9,249 bases of DNA from Lachnospiraceae bacterium (GTDB lineage: Bacteria; Bacillota; Clostridia; Lachnospirales; Lachnospiraceae), in NCBI GenBank assembly GCA_024695225.1, contig JAILIO010000263.1:1-9249 (forward strand), given 5' to 3'. Position 1 is the first letter of the stretch; each line of letters begins with the position of its first letter. Shown here piece after piece: positions 6,958 to 9,249 of this stretch. A program made the position numbers and the translations under genes. The notes below the pieces were generated by a model. The model had not been told where the DNA came from. It did not search any database and saw only the letters and a list, made by a program, of their open reading frames with translations.

Positions 6958-9249
6958 CATACTCCAAAAAATAAATAATGGCTTTGTCTTTTCAGACGGC
7001 GCCATGGGGACAGAACTTCAGAAGGCGGGGCTTAAGCCCGGCGAACTTCCGGAGCGCATGAATGTCCACTCTCCTGAAGTGGTAACCGGAGTCCACAAAA
7101 GTTACCTGGATGCAGGGTCCCAGATCATCACCACAAACACATTCGGCGCAAACGGCCTCAAATACAAGGATGAAGAACTGCAGGATGTGGTGACAGCCGC
7201 CATCGACAACGCCAGACAGGCCATTTCCACAGGGGACTACGGGGAAGATAAATATGTGGCTCTGGATATAGGCCCCACCGGAATGCTGCTGGAACCCTTG
7301 GGGAATCTGGGGTTTGAAGAAGCTGTGGAGGCTTTTGCAAAGACAGTCAGGGCGGCGGGGGATAAAAGCGACATAATCCTCATAGAGACCATGAATGACT
7401 GTCTTGAGACCAAAGCTGCAGTGCTGGCAGCCAAAGAGAATTCAAAACTTCCCATATTTGTCACATGCACGTTTGACGAACACATGAAAATGATGACCGG
7501 GGCTGATCCCGCGGCCATGACAGCAATGCTAGAGGGGCTCGGGGTGTCCGTCATAGGGGCAAACTGTTCCCTGGGACCTGAGCAGATGGTTCCGGTGGTC
7601 AGGAAATTCTATGAAAGAGCGTCTGTGCCCGTGATGCTGTCTCCCAACGCAGGTCTTCCCCGCATGGAAAACGGAAATACATTCTACGATGTAAGCCCTG
7701 AGATCTTTGCGGAAGAGATGGTTGGCATTGCGAAAGCCGGAGCCAGGATACTGGGAGGCTGCTGCGGCACCACTCCCGAACACATAAGAGCCATGAGAAG
7801 GGCTGTGACTGAGATGGCAGGGGAGGCACTCCCCGTTGAAGAAAAAGACCTTACCGTGGTCTCGTCCTATACCCATGCGGTTACCTTCGGAGACCTCCCC
7901 GTACTCATAGGGGAGAGGATAAATCCCACAGGAAAGAAGAAATTCAAACAGGCTTTAAGGGACAATGACCTGGATTACATCATCTCCCAGGGAACTGAGC
8001 AGCAGGAAGCCGGAGCCCACGTGCTGGATGTAAATGTGGGTCTGCCGGAGATTGATGAGCCCAAACTCATGACTGACACGGTCAAAGCTCTTCAGGCTGT
8101 GTGCGACCTCCCTCTTCAGATAGATACCACAGATCCCGAAGCCATGGAGAAAGCCCTTAGGATATACAATGGAAAGCCCATGATCAATTCCGTGAACGGA
8201 AAGCAGGAAGTGATGGACATGGTTTTTCCCTTAGCTGCCAGATACGGCGGAGTGGTGGTGGGACTCACCATAGATGAAGACGGGATACCGGAAGATGCAG
8301 AGGGGCGTGTGAGGATAGCGGAAAAGATATACAGGGAAGCCGCCCGCTACGGCATACAGAAGCGAGACATAGTTATAGACCCTCTGGCAATGACCGTGAG
8401 CACAGATGACCATGCAGGTCGAGTTACTCTTGAGAGTGTAAAGAGAATAACTGACGAGCTTGGCGGAAAAACCAGCCTGGGTGTCTCAAATATCTCATTT
8501 GGACTGCCTGACAGAGGTGTCATGAACCAGACCTTCTTCCTTATGGCCATGATGTCCGGGCTTTCAGCGGGGATAATAAACCCAAGATCACAGGAATTGA
8601 TGAAGGCCTGGCACGCATTTGCGGCACTTACAGGGAGAGATGAAAACTGTTCTTCATACATAAGTTACGCCTCCGAGCACCCCACAGAGATGACTTTGAA
8701 GGTCAGTGGAAATACCGGGACACCTGGAGGGGACAATGGAGGAAGTCCCGGAAGTCCTGACGGGGGGACCGCAGGAAACGCCGGAAACACGGATGGAGCA
8801 GTTAAAGCCGAGGATCCTCTGATCCACGCAGTTGAGAAGGGGTTAAAAGAAAGAGCCCGCGCAGCTGCAGGTGAAATGCTGGGAACAGGAGCTGATCCCC
8901 TTGAACTCATAGACAAAAAACTTATTCCTGCCCTGGATTCAGTGGGAAAGGGCTTTGAAAAGGGCACTCTTTTCCTTCCGCAGCTCCTTATGAGCGCTGA
9001 AGCGGCGTCTGCTGCTTTTGCAGCGGTCAGAGAACATATGGGGAGCAGTGGGGAAGACAGCGGATCAAAGGGTAAGGTGGTGCTGGCCACTGTAAAGGGG
9101 GATATTCACGATATCGGGAAAAATATCGTCAGGGCACTTCTTGAGAACTATGGTTTCACTGTCACGGATCTGGGGAAGGATGTGGCTCCGGAGAAGGTTC
9201 TGGAAGCTGTGAGAGACACGGGAGCCCCACTGGTAGGACTTTCTGCACT
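6950..9249 (+). CDS. metH: Cobalamin-dependent methionine synthase, 3' end cut by window
   Basis: Open frame to the window edge: 766 codons plus two bases. MetH transfers the methyl group of 5-methyl-tetrahydrofolate to homocysteine through cobalamin. Domains: homocysteine methyltransferase, about 13-290, with DGAMGT and zinc ligands Cys206 (GANCS) and Cys271/Cys272 (GGCCGT); pterin-binding, about 315-570, starting at LIGERINPTGKKK and including VSNISFGLP; a Gly-rich linker, 585-618; cobalamin cap domain, about 619-700, with FLPQLLMSAEA; and the start of the cobalamin-binding fold with GDIHDIGKN, where His720 is the cobalt ligand. The proposed start is TTG 6950, giving 18 residues before DGAMGT; the first downstream ATG (7004) lies inside that motif, and an upstream in-frame ATG at 6914 is an alternative. 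No good Shine-Dalgarno is seen, so coupling to metF is likely. Whether the C-terminal reactivation domain exists cannot be told; many clostridial forms lack it. Confidence 0.95.
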   Translation, partial: MSDILQKINNGFVFSDGAMGTELQKAGLKPGELPERMNVHSPEVVTGVHKSYLDAGSQIITTNTFGANGLKYKDEELQDVVTAAIDNARQAISTGDYGEDKYVALDIGPTGMLLEPLGNLGFEEAVEAFAKTVRAAGDKSDIILIETMNDCLETKAAVLAAKENSKLPIFVTCTFDEHMKMMTGADPAAMTAMLEGLGVSVIGANCSLGPEQMVPVVRKFYERASVPVMLSPNAGLPRMENGNTFYDVSPEIFAEEMVGIAKAGARILGGCCGTTPEHIRAMRRAVTEMAGEALPVEEKDLTVVSSYTHAVTFGDLPVLIGERINPTGKKKFKQALRDNDLDYIISQGTEQQEAGAHVLDVNVGLPEIDEPKLMTDTVKALQAVCDLPLQIDTTDPEAMEKALRIYNGKPMINSVNGKQEVMDMVFPLAARYGGVVVGLTIDEDGIPEDAEGRVRIAEKIYREAARYGIQKRDIVIDPLAMTVSTDDHAGRVTLESVKRITDELGGKTSLGVSNISFGLPDRGVMNQTFFLMAMMSGLSAGIINPRSQELMKAWHAFAALTGRDENCSSYISYASEHPTEMTLKVSGNTGTPGGDNGGSPGSPDGGTAGNAGNTDGAVKAEDPLIHAVEKGLKERARAAAGEMLGTGADPLELIDKKLIPALDSVGKGFEKGTLFLPQLLMSAEAASAAFAAVREHMGSSGEDSGSKGKVVLATVKGDIHDIGKNIVRALLENYGFTVTDLGKDVAPEKVLEAVRDTGAPLVGLSA
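8702..8803 (+). repeat. metH: Glycine-rich linker with 9-base repeat units inside metH
   Basis: Residues 585-618 of MetH are almost entirely Gly, Asn, Ser, Thr, Pro, Ala and Asp, lying between the pterin-binding and cobalamin-cap domains. The DNA shows adjacent 9-base units: GGAAGTCCC then GGAAGTCCT (8741-8758), and GGAAACGCC then GGAAACACG (8774-8791). The encoded units are GSP and GNA/GNT triplets, loosely collagen-like but irregular. The frame stays open and conserved domains continue on both sides, so the gene is not broken. Confidence 0.8.

Overview
The window looks like chromosomal DNA from a Gram-positive anaerobe of the Clostridia, most likely Lachnospiraceae or a close relative. This is inferred from the gene families, the frequent UUG start codons, the heavy use of AGA/AGG and ATA codons, a base composition near half G+C, and a short clostridial-type methionine synthase. 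No phage, transposon, CRISPR, rRNA or tRNA was seen. All five genes are on the + strand and are densely packed, so this is an ordinary core-genome stretch.

Layout: (1) 19-1509, a CapA-family lipoprotein with a long low-complexity stalk and a metallophosphatase-like domain; (2) 1510-1761, a 252-base gap with a possible weak terminator and an extended -10 promoter motif; (3) 1762-3255, a membrane-anchored glycoside hydrolase family 3 (NagZ-like) protein whose active-site motifs are altered at almost every key position; (4) 3274-5979, a bifunctional class A penicillin-binding protein, 18 bases downstream and probably in the same operon; (5) 5980-6093, a 114-base gap ending in a strong ribosome binding site; (6) 6094-6957, metF; (7) 6950 to the window end, metH, overlapping metF by 8 bases and cut off by the window edge after about 766 codons.

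Functionally there are two blocks. The first three genes act at the cell envelope: a surface lipoprotein, then an anchored GH3-fold protein paired with a peptidoglycan polymerase/cross-linking enzyme. The last two form a translationally coupled one-carbon/methionine module: MetF makes 5-methyl-tetrahydrofolate and cobalamin-dependent MetH uses it to methylate homocysteine.

The most interesting points are the apparently degenerate catalytic site of the GH3 protein beside an intact PBP, a five-copy 9-residue repeat in that protein's cytoplasmic tail, and a glycine-rich linker inside MetH. Period-9-base (or multiple of 9) in-frame repeats recur in three unrelated genes. I found no clear sign of a wholly new system; the GH3-like/PBP pair is the best candidate for unusual biology.
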